Positions 32,190-39,930 of a stretch of 64,000 nt of DNA are shown in pieces (position 1 is the stretch's first letter; the number at the start of each line of letters is the position of its first letter). Origin of the DNA: Bacteroidales bacterium UBA4360 (GTDB lineage: Bacteria > Bacteroidota > Bacteroidia > Bacteroidales > UBA932); assembly GCA_002393945.1 (NCBI GenBank), contig DGSO01000023.1, positions 1-64,000 on the forward strand. The letters run 5' to 3'. The notes beneath the pieces are model-generated. The model made no database searches. It was not told the DNA's origin and saw only the letters and a list, made by a program, of their open reading frames with translations. The position numbers and the translations under genes were made by a program.

Positions 32190-35100
32190 TTACCTCGTTA
32201 CTGTCAATTTGATGGTACCTTCAAGCCATTCGACCTCTGCGGCATCGGCGGGAGCCTCTGCAGCAGGACGCACGTTGATGGTACGGGAAAGGGTTTGCGC
32301 GCCGATATAGGCGCCATATTTGTCAAGCACCTCTTCGAGAGGGGCATATACTACTGTGTCAATACGGTCCGTGACCTCGAATCCGCTGGACTTGCGGAGG
32401 TTCTGTATACGGTTCACCAGTTCCCTTGCAAGGCCTTCCAGGCGAAGTTCGGGAGTGACCTCTACGTCGAGGGCCACGGTGAGCGAACCTTCGGAAGCCA
32501 CCTGCCATCCTTCAACGTCCTCTGAAGAGATGGAATAGTCTCCGGGATTCAGGACCACTTCGCCTCCGGGAAGGTTCAGCGTAAACACCTCTGCGGCGGC
32601 CTCAGCCTTCTGGATTGCCGATATAGTAGCCTGGTCAAGGCCGGCGAATCCGGCGGCGATCTCCTTCATGCGGGCGCCGTATGTCTTGCCGAGGACCTTG
32701 AAATTGGGCTTTATCTTAAGGGTCATGATGCCGGTGGTGTCCTCGATGAACTCCATCTCCTTCACGTTCACTTCCGGAAGGATGATGCCCTCGACTGCCG
32801 ACAGCTGCTGACGCACCTTCTCCGAAATGACCGGGATCATCAATTTGGAAAGAGGCTGACGCACAGGGATGTTCACCTTCTTGCGGATTCCAAGGACCAG
32901 CGAAGTTGCCTGCTGGGCAAGGGCCATGCGCTCTTCCTCCTCCGTGTCGATGAGGGATTCATCGGCAGCGGGCATGGAGACGAAGTGAACGGACTCGGCA
33001 CCGGGAACGAGGTCCAGGTAGAGGCGGTCCATAAAGAACGGGGCAATGGGGGCGGCAAGGATTGCGACATCCACAAGCACCTGATACAGAGTACTGTAGG
33101 CGGCAGCCTTATCCCCGGTCATTTCACCGGCCCAGAACCTCTGGCGGGAAAGGCGCACATACCAGTTGGAGACATCGTCGCAGACAAAGGTCTCGATGAT
33201 ACGGCCTGCGGTCTTGACGTCGTAGTCTTCGTATGCTTCGCGGACCTCACGGATGACGGTATTCAGACGCGAGAGCATCCATTTGTCCATTTCGGTGAGA
33301 GATTTCTCGACTTCGCTCGAAATGACAGAAGAAGAGCTCGAAATGACAGAGGTGGGTTTCCAGCCGTCGATGTTGGCGTAACGGGCGAAGAAGGCGTAGG
33401 TGTTGTAGAGGGTGCCGAAGAACTTGCGGCGTACGTCGGAGACGCCGCCCTCGTCGAACTTGAGGTTGTCCCAAGGTTCGGCGTTGGTGAGCATGTACCA
33501 GCGGAGGGCGTCAGGACCGTAAGTGTCCAGTGCCTTGAACGGGTCTACTGCGTTTCCGAGGCGCTTTGACATCTTGTTGCCGTTCTTGTCCAGGACAAGA
33601 CCGTTGGAGATTACGCGCTTGAAAGCGGGGGTGCCGCTTATCATGGTGTGTATGGCATGGAGGGTATAGAACCAGCCGCGTGTCTGGTCCACACCTTCTG
33701 CAATGAAGTCTGCAGTGGCGCCGAAACGGCCGCTCTCAAGGCCGCGGAGGCCTTCCTGGGCATACGGCATGGCACCGGAGTCGAACCATACGTCAATGAG
33801 GTCCGTCTCCCTTGTCATCTTCTTTCCGGAATCGGAAACCAGGAAGATATTGTCTACCCACGGACGGTGAAGGTCGATGAGATTGTAGTTGTCGAGGGAC
33901 ATGTCGGCAGGGTTGAAGCCCTTGTCCTTGAGAGGGTTGGAGGGCATGATACCGGCGGCGACGGCCTTTTCGATCTCATCGAAGAGTTCCTTTACGCTGC
34001 CGATGCACTTTTCTTCCTTGCCGTCTTCCGTTCTCCAGATAGGGAGCGGGGTGCCCCAGTAGCGGCTGCGGGAGAGGTTCCAGTCCTGGATGTTCTCCAG
34101 CCAGACGCCAAAGCGGCCGGTACCGGTGGAAGCGGGCTTCCAGAGTATCTGCTTGTTCAGGGCGACCATTTCATCCTTCACGGCGCTGGCCTTGATGAAC
34201 CAGGAATCCAGAGGATAGTAAAGCACGGGCATATCCGTTCTCCAGCTGTGGGGATAGCTGTGGACGTGTTTCTGAATCTTGAATGCACGGCCGTCCGCCT
34301 TCATCATGACGCAGAGATCGATGTCCAGCGAGGTCTCTTCCTCACGGTGTTCGAAGTACTGGACGTAGCCGGATTTGACGTATCGGCCCGAATACTCCTT
34401 ATATGAAGGGTCTACGGTAGCGGCATAGGCGGGATCCATGTCTTCCAGGCGCATGAAGCGGCCCTGGCGGTCTACCTGTGCCTGGGGATTGCCGTCCTTG
34501 TCCAGGGGCATGATTGCGCCGATGCCTGCAGCGGCGGCGACTTTCTTGTCGTCTGCGCCGAAGGTGGGGGCGATATGGACGATGCCGGTACCGTCGGAGG
34601 TGGTGACGTAGTCTCCGGGGATAACGCGGAAGGCTTCGCCGTCCGGACGGAACCAGGGAATGAGCTGATGGTAACGGATACCTACGAGGTCCTTGCCCTT
34701 GAAAGTGCCGTCAAGCACCTTGTAAGGGATTTTTGTGCCGAACCATGCATCCACCAGATCCTTTGCCAGCACATACACTGCGGGCGCTCCGGTATAAGGA
34801 TTTGTGGATAGAACACGTACATATTCGATCTCCGGGCCTACGCAGAGGGCGGTGTTTGAAGGCAGGGTCCAGGGCGTAGTGGTCCAGGCGAGGAAATATG
34901 CCGGGACGGGCTCCGTGCCGTATAGCATCTGGGAAGCGCCGTCCTTGATTATCTCGAACTGGACGGTTGCCGTGGTATCGGTGACGTCGCGATAGCAGCC
35001 GGGCTGGTTGAGCTCGTGGGAGCTTAGGCCCGTGCCGTCTGTAGGAGAGTAGGGCTGGATGGTGTATCCCTTGTAAAGGAGACCCTTTTCGTATATCTTC

Positions 35101-35591
35101 TTCAGAAGGTACCAGAGGGTTTCAATGTAACGGTTGTCGTATGTGATATAGGGATCTTCGAGGTCTACCCAGTAACCGATGCGCTCCGTGAGGTTCTTCC
35201 ACTCTGCAGTGTACTTCATAACCTCGCTGCGGCAGGTGTTGTTGTACTCCTCGACGCTTACCTTGGTGCCGATATCGGCCTTGGTGATTCCGAGCTTTTT
35301 CTCGACGCCAAGTTCCACGGGAAGGCCGTGGGTGTCCCAGCCTGCACGGCGGCGCACCTTGTATCCCGTCTGAGTCTTATAGCGGCAAATGGCATCCTTG
35401 ATGGAACGGGCCATGACATGGTGGATTCCAGGCATACCGTTGGCGGAAGGCGGTCCTTCGAAGAAAACGAACTCCGGAGCGCCCTCACGAATCTTGAGGG
35501 ACTTTCCGAATGCGTCCTCTTTTTTCCACCTTTCCAGCACTTCACGCCCGGCCTCAGTCAGGTCCAAACCATTATATTCTTTAAATGTCAT
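32190..35591 (-). CDS. ileS: Isoleucyl-tRNA synthetase
   Basis: A 1133-residue class I synthetase. The HIGH-type motif appears as PSANGMPGIHH and the KMSKS motif as GNKMSKRLGN; the CP1 editing domain and a C-terminal tRNA-binding part are present. The long form is the eukaryote-like type that often gives mupirocin tolerance; that phenotype is inference. Between YANIDGWKP and EMDKWML there is an 18-residue Ser/Val-rich insert encoded by a short hairpin repeat (33299-33350). It heads a leftward operon with dksA-like, lspA and the peptidase genes. Confidence 0.96.
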   Translation of the reverse strand: MTFKEYNGLDLTEAGREVLERWKKEDAFGKSLKIREGAPEFVFFEGPPSANGMPGIHHVMARSIKDAICRYKTQTGYKVRRRAGWDTHGLPVELGVEKKLGITKADIGTKVSVEEYNNTCRSEVMKYTAEWKNLTERIGYWVDLEDPYITYDNRYIETLWYLLKKIYEKGLLYKGYTIQPYSPTDGTGLSSHELNQPGCYRDVTDTTATVQFEIIKDGASQMLYGTEPVPAYFLAWTTTPWTLPSNTALCVGPEIEYVRVLSTNPYTGAPAVYVLAKDLVDAWFGTKIPYKVLDGTFKGKDLVGIRYHQLIPWFRPDGEAFRVIPGDYVTTSDGTGIVHIAPTFGADDKKVAAAAGIGAIMPLDKDGNPQAQVDRQGRFMRLEDMDPAYAATVDPSYKEYSGRYVKSGYVQYFEHREEETSLDIDLCVMMKADGRAFKIQKHVHSYPHSWRTDMPVLYYPLDSWFIKASAVKDEMVALNKQILWKPASTGTGRFGVWLENIQDWNLSRSRYWGTPLPIWRTEDGKEEKCIGSVKELFDEIEKAVAAGIMPSNPLKDKGFNPADMSLDNYNLIDLHRPWVDNIFLVSDSGKKMTRETDLIDVWFDSGAMPYAQEGLRGLESGRFGATADFIAEGVDQTRGWFYTLHAIHTMISGTPAFKRVISNGLVLDKNGNKMSKRLGNAVDPFKALDTYGPDALRWYMLTNAEPWDNLKFDEGGVSDVRRKFFGTLYNTYAFFARYANIDGWKPTSVISSSSSVISSEVEKSLTEMDKWMLSRLNTVIREVREAYEDYDVKTAGRIIETFVCDDVSNWYVRLSRQRFWAGEMTGDKAAAYSTLYQVLVDVAILAAPIAPFFMDRLYLDLVPGAESVHFVSMPAADESLIDTEEEERMALAQQATSLVLGIRKKVNIPVRQPLSKLMIPVISEKVRQQLSAVEGIILPEVNVKEMEFIEDTTGIMTLKIKPNFKVLGKTYGARMKEIAAGFAGLDQATISAIQKAEAAAEVFTLNLPGGEVVLNPGDYSISSEDVEGWQVASEGSLTVALDVEVTPELRLEGLARELVNRIQNLRKSSGFEVTDRIDTVVYAPLEEVLDKYGAYIGAQTLSRTINVRPAAEAPADAAEVEWLEGTIKLTVTR
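33299..33350 (-). repeat. Short hairpin repeat inside ileS, in frame
   Basis: On the coding strand it reads TCTGTCATTTCGAGC twice, the second time followed by GAAGTCGAGAAATCT. The unit matches those at 36495-36532 and 39897-39924. It encodes a Ser-rich insert (TSVISSSSSVISSEVEKS) in the loop before the anticodon-binding domain and leaves the ileS frame open. Confidence 0.75.
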
Positions 35592-35627
35592 TTTTTTTGG
35601 CTATTTTTGTATCCGTTAATAATTCTA

Positions 35628-35657
35628 CAAAGATAATCATTTTAACTGGTATCACAA
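35628..35657 (-). promoter_or_regulatory. Promoter of the ileS operon
   Basis: On the minus strand TTTG (35657-35654), an 18-base spacer and TATCTTTG (35635-35628). It almost touches the cvpA start codon on the other strand. A plus-strand -7 element for cvpA, TATTTTTG, lies at 35602-35609. Confidence 0.65.
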
Positions 35658-35658
35658 A

Positions 35659-36183
35659 ATGAATACATTGGACATTATCCTTCTGATTCTGTTCATTCCG
35701 GGAATCATCAGGGGGCTCACGAAAGGCTTCCTTGAGCAGGCCGTATCCCTTGCAGGAATATTCATAAGCGTGTATCTGGCATATAAGTTTTACGGGAAAG
35801 TAGGAGAGCTCATCGGCCCCGTCCTGGGCATTACAGACACGGCCCTCGCCATTGTTTCATTCGTGCTTCTGCTCATTGTGGCGCTGGTTATCCTGATTCT
35901 CCTTGCAAAGCTTCTCACCAAGGTTATAGAAATGGCCACCCTGGGGTGGCTCAACAGGGTTTTGGGCCTTATACTGTCCATTTTCGTAACTGCACTGGTA
36001 CTGGGACTTCTCATCACGGTCTTCGACAGCCTCAACGAGAAATTTGAGATTGCGAAGGACAGCAAACTCATTGCCGATTCCGTAATGTATTCACTCCTGA
36101 GGGACTTCACCAATGTGGCTTTCCCCTACCTCAAAGAACTGTTCGAGCCTGCCGCAGAGGCTATAAGCAATATAAAGATATGA
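35659..36183 (+). CDS. CvpA family membrane protein
   Basis: A 174-residue protein with four hydrophobic segments and the CvpA-like start MNTLDIILLILFIPGIIRGL; a Gly-rich turn (GWLNRVLGLILS) follows. E. coli CvpA is needed for colicin V production and bile tolerance; the molecular role is unknown. Its TGA overlaps the ATG of tsaB (ATGA), so the pair is translationally coupled. Confidence 0.87.
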   Translation: MNTLDIILLILFIPGIIRGLTKGFLEQAVSLAGIFISVYLAYKFYGKVGELIGPVLGITDTALAIVSFVLLLIVALVILILLAKLLTKVIEMATLGWLNRVLGLILSIFVTALVLGLLITVFDSLNEKFEIAKDSKLIADSVMYSLLRDFTNVAFPYLKELFEPAAEAISNIKI

Positions 36184-36887
36184 CAAGGATACTTCTTCTT
36201 GAAACATCGGCAGCCACGCTCTCCGTGGCACTTGCAGAAGACGGAAAAGTGGTGGCGGAACGTGTATGCACGGAGCCACGTATGCAATCCTCCCTCACCG
36301 CTCCGCTGGTGAAGGAAGTGATGGACGAGGCCGGCATCGGCTTTGATGCCCTTGACGCCGTGTGCGTGAGCAAGGGCCCAGGTTCCTACACGGGCCTCCG
36401 CGTGGGCGTTTCCACCGCCAAGGGCATCGCCTTCGGCTCGGACATTCCCCTTATCGCCATTGACACACCGGACATACTCGTCTCCTCTGTCATGGAGATC
36501 TCTCCACGCGCTTCGCTTGGTCGAGATGACAGCCCCCTCTTCATAGTCCCCATGATCGACGCCCGCCGCATGGAAGTCTACACCGCAGTCTACAACGCTG
36601 CAGGAGAAAGGCTTACGCCCATCGAGGCAATGGTCGTGGAGGCCGGTTCTTACGATGAGTATCTTGCCAAGGGGAAAGTTCTGTTCATCGGAGACGGCGC
36701 CCTCAAGTGCAAGGATGTGATAACATCGGCAAATGCCGAATTCCGGGAGGCCGCGGCGCTGGCATCGGCAATGGCGCCCCTCGCCTTCAAGGCCTTCAAC
36801 GAGCGCCGCTTCGAAGACGTAGCCTACTTCGAGCCCTTCTACCTCAAGGATTTCGTCGCCACGGTATCAAAAAAGAACCTCTTTTAA
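36180..36887 (+). CDS. tsaB: tRNA threonylcarbamoyladenosine biosynthesis protein TsaB
   Basis: A 235-residue ASKHA-fold protein: LLLETSAATLSVAL at the start, then the signature GPGSYTGLRVGVSTAKGIAF and MIDARRMEVYTAVY. TsaB partners TsaD and TsaE to form t6A37 in tRNAs that read ANN codons. Between SSVMEI and SPLFIVP about ten extra residues (SPRASLGRDD) come from a short hairpin repeat at 36495-36532. Its stop overlaps the stop of the convergent tlpA-like gene. Confidence 0.93.
   Translation: MTRILLLETSAATLSVALAEDGKVVAERVCTEPRMQSSLTAPLVKEVMDEAGIGFDALDAVCVSKGPGSYTGLRVGVSTAKGIAFGSDIPLIAIDTPDILVSSVMEISPRASLGRDDSPLFIVPMIDARRMEVYTAVYNAAGERLTPIEAMVVEAGSYDEYLAKGKVLFIGDGALKCKDVITSANAEFREAAALASAMAPLAFKAFNERRFEDVAYFEPFYLKDFVATVSKKNLF
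36495..36532 (+). repeat. Short hairpin repeat inside tsaB, in frame
   Basis: The segment begins GAGATCTCTCCACGCG and ends GGTCGAGATGACAG. It is the same family as the ileS insert but lies in the opposite orientation to its host gene, so a different frame is translated. It adds about ten residues in a surface loop and keeps the gene open. Confidence 0.65.
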
Positions 36888-36902
36888 CGGAGGTTCTTTT
36901 TC
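36871..36902. terminator. Bidirectional terminator inside two overlapping gene ends
   Basis: AAAAAGAACCTC (36871-36882) pairs perfectly with GAGGTTCTTTTT (36891-36902) around an 8-base loop. The left arm encodes the last residues of TsaB and the right arm the last residues of the TlpA-like protein, whose stop codons overlap in the loop. Confidence 0.85.
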
Positions 36903-37990
36903 AGATATGCCTTGAGGGCGTCTATGTTGCCGAGACCGGTGACGGGGTCTATGGTGCCGTCCTTTATCATCCAGAGCATCGGGAGGGATGCGACGCCGTA
37001 TGACTGGACGTAGGGCGAAGCGGCGCCTCGGGTGTCGCAGACGTTAACCCAGGGCAGTTTCTGGTTCCTTACGGCAGTCGCCCAGGCGGTCTTGTCCGTG
37101 TCCAGCGCAACGGCATAGATTTCCAGGCCCTTGGGATGGAATTCCTCATACAGAGGCAGCAGGGCCGATATGTTGAACATCTTCTGCTCTGCGGTAGATG
37201 ACCAGAAATAAAGCATTACCATCTTGGTCTCAACATCGGACAGCTTGACCTTCTTGCCGTCCATGCCGGGCAGTTCTATGTCAAAATAGCCTATTGAACC
37301 GGCATCCTGGATCTTGGCAGCCAGTTCCATGATGTTTTTGCGGCGGTCTGCCTCCTTCCGAAGCACATTCACGTAGCGGGATTCCGGATATGCGAGGGCA
37401 AGGGAATCGGCCACGGAGGCCATCAGGATACCGTCTGTGGGCTGGTCAAAGACCTGGAGATTCTCGTTGACCTGCTGGAAGAACACCGGAACGGTGGTAA
37501 GGGAACGGGAGTTCGAAAGCACGTAACCAACCCTGTCCCTGTAGTATTCTATATATCGGCGGGAAAGGGCTTTGTCCGGAGTGGGATCCTCCCTGAGGAT
37601 ACGGGCCATGTCACGCATGAAGGCGTTGTAGGAGTTCTCCACCTTCTGAAGCTTCAGGCTCTCTTCCGAGCCTTCGGTGCTGTAGGCGCCAAGGGTGTCT
37701 GTCTTCACGGAAACCTTGTCTCCCTTCTGAAGGACGAGAGAAGCAATCTGCCTGTCCTTGTAGAAGAGGTATACGAATTCCGGCTCGGTGAGTTCAAGGC
37801 CGTAGCGGAACTCTCCGGCAGCGTTTGTCTTGACGGTGTCAAGGACCTTGAAACGGTTCACGTCCAGGGACTTGACCACGATATCGGCCTCAGGGGCATC
37901 TGCCACTACACCACTTAGAGTGGTGTTCTTGCCGGTACATGAGGCAAGGGCAGCGAGCCCTGCCAGAAGGAACAGTTTACAGCTTTTCAT
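36884..37990 (-). CDS. TlpA-like thioredoxin-fold lipoprotein without the CXXC site
   Basis: A 368-residue lipoprotein (lipobox Ala-Ser-Cys). The N-terminal 110 residues fit DUF4369, followed by a helical linker and a C-terminal thioredoxin fold (YFDIELPGMDGKKVKLSD, then VMLYFWSSTAEQKMFN). Where TlpA proteins have WCXXC this one has W-SSTAEQ, so it cannot do thiol-disulfide exchange in the usual way. The cis-Pro loop (ASLPMLWMI) is kept. ATG 37990 gives the signal peptide and overlaps the hit gene by 14 bases. Confidence 0.83.
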   Translation of the reverse strand: MKSCKLFLLAGLAALASCTGKNTTLSGVVADAPEADIVVKSLDVNRFKVLDTVKTNAAGEFRYGLELTEPEFVYLFYKDRQIASLVLQKGDKVSVKTDTLGAYSTEGSEESLKLQKVENSYNAFMRDMARILREDPTPDKALSRRYIEYYRDRVGYVLSNSRSLTTVPVFFQQVNENLQVFDQPTDGILMASVADSLALAYPESRYVNVLRKEADRRKNIMELAAKIQDAGSIGYFDIELPGMDGKKVKLSDVETKMVMLYFWSSTAEQKMFNISALLPLYEEFHPKGLEIYAVALDTDKTAWATAVRNQKLPWVNVCDTRGAASPYVQSYGVASLPMLWMIKDGTIDPVTGLGNIDALKAYLKKNLR

Positions 37991-38381
37991 ATTCGGCGAG
38001 GATGGAGCTGGCAATGGATTTCATTTCTGCGGGGTCAAGGGAGAGTTTCTCCTTGCGGAAGTCCATGTCGGCTTCTGTCTTGAGGGGCACAAGATGGATA
38101 TGAGTGTGGGGAACTTCCATGCCCAGGACTGCAACGCCTATCCTTTTGCAGGGAACCGCAGCCTTGAGGGCCGTTGCAACTTTGCGTGCAAAAGCCCACA
38201 GGCCTTCGTAGGTCTTGGAATCCAGGTTGAAGATATAGTCGTCCTCCACCTTCTTGGGGATTACGAGGGTATGTCCCTTTGCAAGCGGGGATATGTCAAG
38301 GAAGGCGTAGAAATCTTCGCTTTCTGCGCACTTGTATGAGGGGATCTCCCCCGCTGCGATTTTTGTGAATATAGTTGCCAT
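37977..38381 (-). CDS. HIT-family hydrolase
   Basis: A 134-residue HIT protein with the nucleotide-phosphate motif VPHTHIHLVP and the N-terminal FTKIAAGEIPSYK of the HinT branch. HinT enzymes hydrolyse AMP-amidates such as AMP-lysine. It lies 3 bases downstream of greA and overlaps the start of the TlpA-like gene, so the three form one operon. Confidence 0.93.
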   Translation of the reverse strand: MATIFTKIAAGEIPSYKCAESEDFYAFLDISPLAKGHTLVIPKKVEDDYIFNLDSKTYEGLWAFARKVATALKAAVPCKRIGVAVLGMEVPHTHIHLVPLKTEADMDFRKEKLSLDPAEMKSIASSILAEYEKL

Positions 38382-38384
38382 GGC

Positions 38385-38855
38385 TTAGAGGGAAATCTCC
38401 AGAATCTTGAACTTAATTACGCCGCTGGGCACCTTTGCCTCAACGATGTCATCCTTTGCATGGCCGATAAGAGCCTTGCCGATAGGGGTTGTAGCAGCCA
38501 GAAGGCCTTTGGAGAAATCGGCCTCGGTCTCTGCAACAATCTGGAACTGCATGACCATTTTGTTCGCAAGGTTCTGGATTTTCACCTTCGAAAGGAGCTG
38601 GACGGTGTCGGCCGACAGTTTGCTTTCGTCGATGACACGGGCGTTTGCAACCTTCTCCTTGAGACGTGCTATTTTAACTTCCAGAAGGCCCTGTGCATCG
38701 CGGGCAGCGTCATATTCTGCATTTTCGGAGAGGTCTCCCTTCTCACGTGCCTCTGCAATAGCTGCAGAGATTACCGGCCTCTGGGCCAGTGCATCGGCGA
38801 GTTCTTTCTTGAGTTTGTCAAGACCCGCCTGGGTCATCATTTCAATCTGTGCCAT
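38385..38855 (-). CDS. greA: Transcription elongation factor GreA
   Basis: A 156-residue Gre factor: an N-terminal coiled coil ending in the acidic tip signature GDLSENAEYDAARDAQ, then an FKBP-like C-terminal domain (TPIGKALIGHAKDD). It enters the RNA polymerase secondary channel and triggers cleavage of backtracked RNA. It has a well-formed promoter and a leader of about 65 bases that contains a GACG/CGTC hairpin. Confidence 0.95.
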   Translation of the reverse strand: MAQIEMMTQAGLDKLKKELADALAQRPVISAAIAEAREKGDLSENAEYDAARDAQGLLEVKIARLKEKVANARVIDESKLSADTVQLLSKVKIQNLANKMVMQFQIVAETEADFSKGLLAATTPIGKALIGHAKDDIVEAKVPSGVIKFKILEISL

Positions 38856-38926
38856 ATTTGTTTTTTATTCTTGTCAAAAAAAGGAGCCGACGACCATTTT
38901 ACCGGCCGTCGCGCTTATGTCATGGG

Positions 38927-38957
38927 CAAATATATGAATTATTTCCTTAAAAGCAAA
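38927..38957 (-). promoter_or_regulatory. Promoter of the greA-hit-tlpA-like operon
   Basis: On the minus strand TTTG, a 19-base spacer and TATATTTG (38934-38927). It lies between the ribF stop and greA, so greA need not depend on the glycogen operon transcript. Confidence 0.7.
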
Positions 38958-38959
38958 AT

Positions 38960-39895
38960 TTAACGTTCCGAACACCCTTCCCTGTCCAGCACAAGCTGCT
39001 GCCGCAGAGCCTCAAGCGACGGAAAGCGGCGCTCGTCACGGATACGTTTCTTGAACCTTATGGTTATCGGCAGGCCGTAGATATCCCGGTCAAAGTCAAG
39101 TATATGCGTCTCAATGGTCCTTGAAGCCCCTCCAACAGTGGGCCTTGTGCCGATGTTGCACATCCCCTTGTAAACAGAGCCAAGCATCTCAACATCAACC
39201 GCATACACCCCATTCCCAGGCACCAGCTTCAGCGGCTCGTAAAGCTGCATGTTGGCCGTAGGGAAACCAATCGTCCTTCCCATCCTGTTCCCCGCCACTA
39301 CCACTCCGGTAAGAGTATACTCATACCCCAGCATCTCATTCCCCCCTTCCACATCTCCTTCAGAGAGCAGTTTGCGAATTTTAGTGGATGAGACGGAGAC
39401 ATGTTGTTCTCCGGAACCTGTGGCCGCCCGTGGCCACATGAACGGGAGGGGCCCGACGGCCCGCAGGGACGTTGGGAGGGACGAGGACCGAAGGTCCGAA
39501 GGGTTCCGGGAACAATATGTCTCCGTCAACTCTTCTGCCGTCTTCTTATCAGAACCTATCGTATTGTCATAACCCATGACAACGAGGGTTGCGCCGTAGC
39601 GGTCGCGAAGCATGTCCAGGTACTGGGCGGCGGTGAGGGCGGCGAATTCGTGCGTGAACTGAAGGACCTCCACCCTGTCTATACCCAGTGAAAGCAGCAT
39701 GGCTTTCTTCTCATCCAGCGTGGAGAGCAGGCGCAGGTCCCGTGCATCCTGCTGGAGAACGGCCCTGGGATGAGGCCAGAATGATACGACAACGGCCTCC
39801 TCTCCCCTTTCGCGGGCAGAGGAGACCACTGTCTCGATAACATGACGGTGCCCAAGATGGACCCCGTCAAAAAAACCGGTAGTTACAACGGACAT
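38960..39895 (-). CDS. ribF: Bifunctional riboflavin kinase / FAD synthetase carrying an in-frame repeat
   Basis: A 311-residue RibF. The nucleotidyltransferase site is FFDGVHLGHRHVIE, with SSTKIRKLL later; the kinase part has GRTIGFPTANMQL and KGMCNIGTRPT. It makes FMN and FAD. Two oddities: the N-terminus is about 15 residues shorter than RibF proteins I remember, with a short repeat (39897-39924) right before the ATG; and 45 codons between MGYDNTIGSDKK and SVSSTKIR come from a 136-base palindrome. The normal GIEV-type strand of that region is not recognisable, so FAD synthetase activity may be impaired. Confidence 0.9.
   Translation of the reverse strand: MSVVTTGFFDGVHLGHRHVIETVVSSARERGEEAVVVSFWPHPRAVLQQDARDLRLLSTLDEKKAMLLSLGIDRVEVLQFTHEFAALTAAQYLDMLRDRYGATLVVMGYDNTIGSDKKTAEELTETYCSRNPSDLRSSSLPTSLRAVGPLPFMWPRAATGSGEQHVSVSSTKIRKLLSEGDVEGGNEMLGYEYTLTGVVVAGNRMGRTIGFPTANMQLYEPLKLVPGNGVYAVDVEMLGSVYKGMCNIGTRPTVGGASRTIETHILDFDRDIYGLPITIRFKKRIRDERRFPSLEALRQQLVLDREGCSER
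39392..39527 (-). repeat. 136-base palindromic element inside ribF, in frame
   Basis: The ends are imperfect inverted repeats of about 27 bases: GACGGAGACATGTTGTTC on the left and GAACAATATGTCTCCGTC on the right. Between them are hairpins GTGGCC/GGCCAC (39420-39437) and GGACC/GGTCC (39485-39497) and a GC-rich palindrome near 39452-39465. It contributes about 45 codons to ribF, including RNPSDLRSSSLPTSLRAVG. It has none of the arms of the 122-base family. Confidence 0.8.
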
Positions 39896-39896
39896 A

Positions 39897-39924
39897 AGAT
39901 TCCTCGACTACGCTCGGAATGACA
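39897..39924. repeat. Short hairpin repeat between the glycogen operon and ribF
   Basis: The minus strand reads TGTCATTCCGAGCGTAGTCG and continues AGGAATCT. It is the same unit as in ileS and tsaB. It ends one base from the ribF start codon and fills most of the 35-base gap after the synthase/phosphorylase gene. Confidence 0.75.
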
Positions 39925-39930
39925 AGTGGA

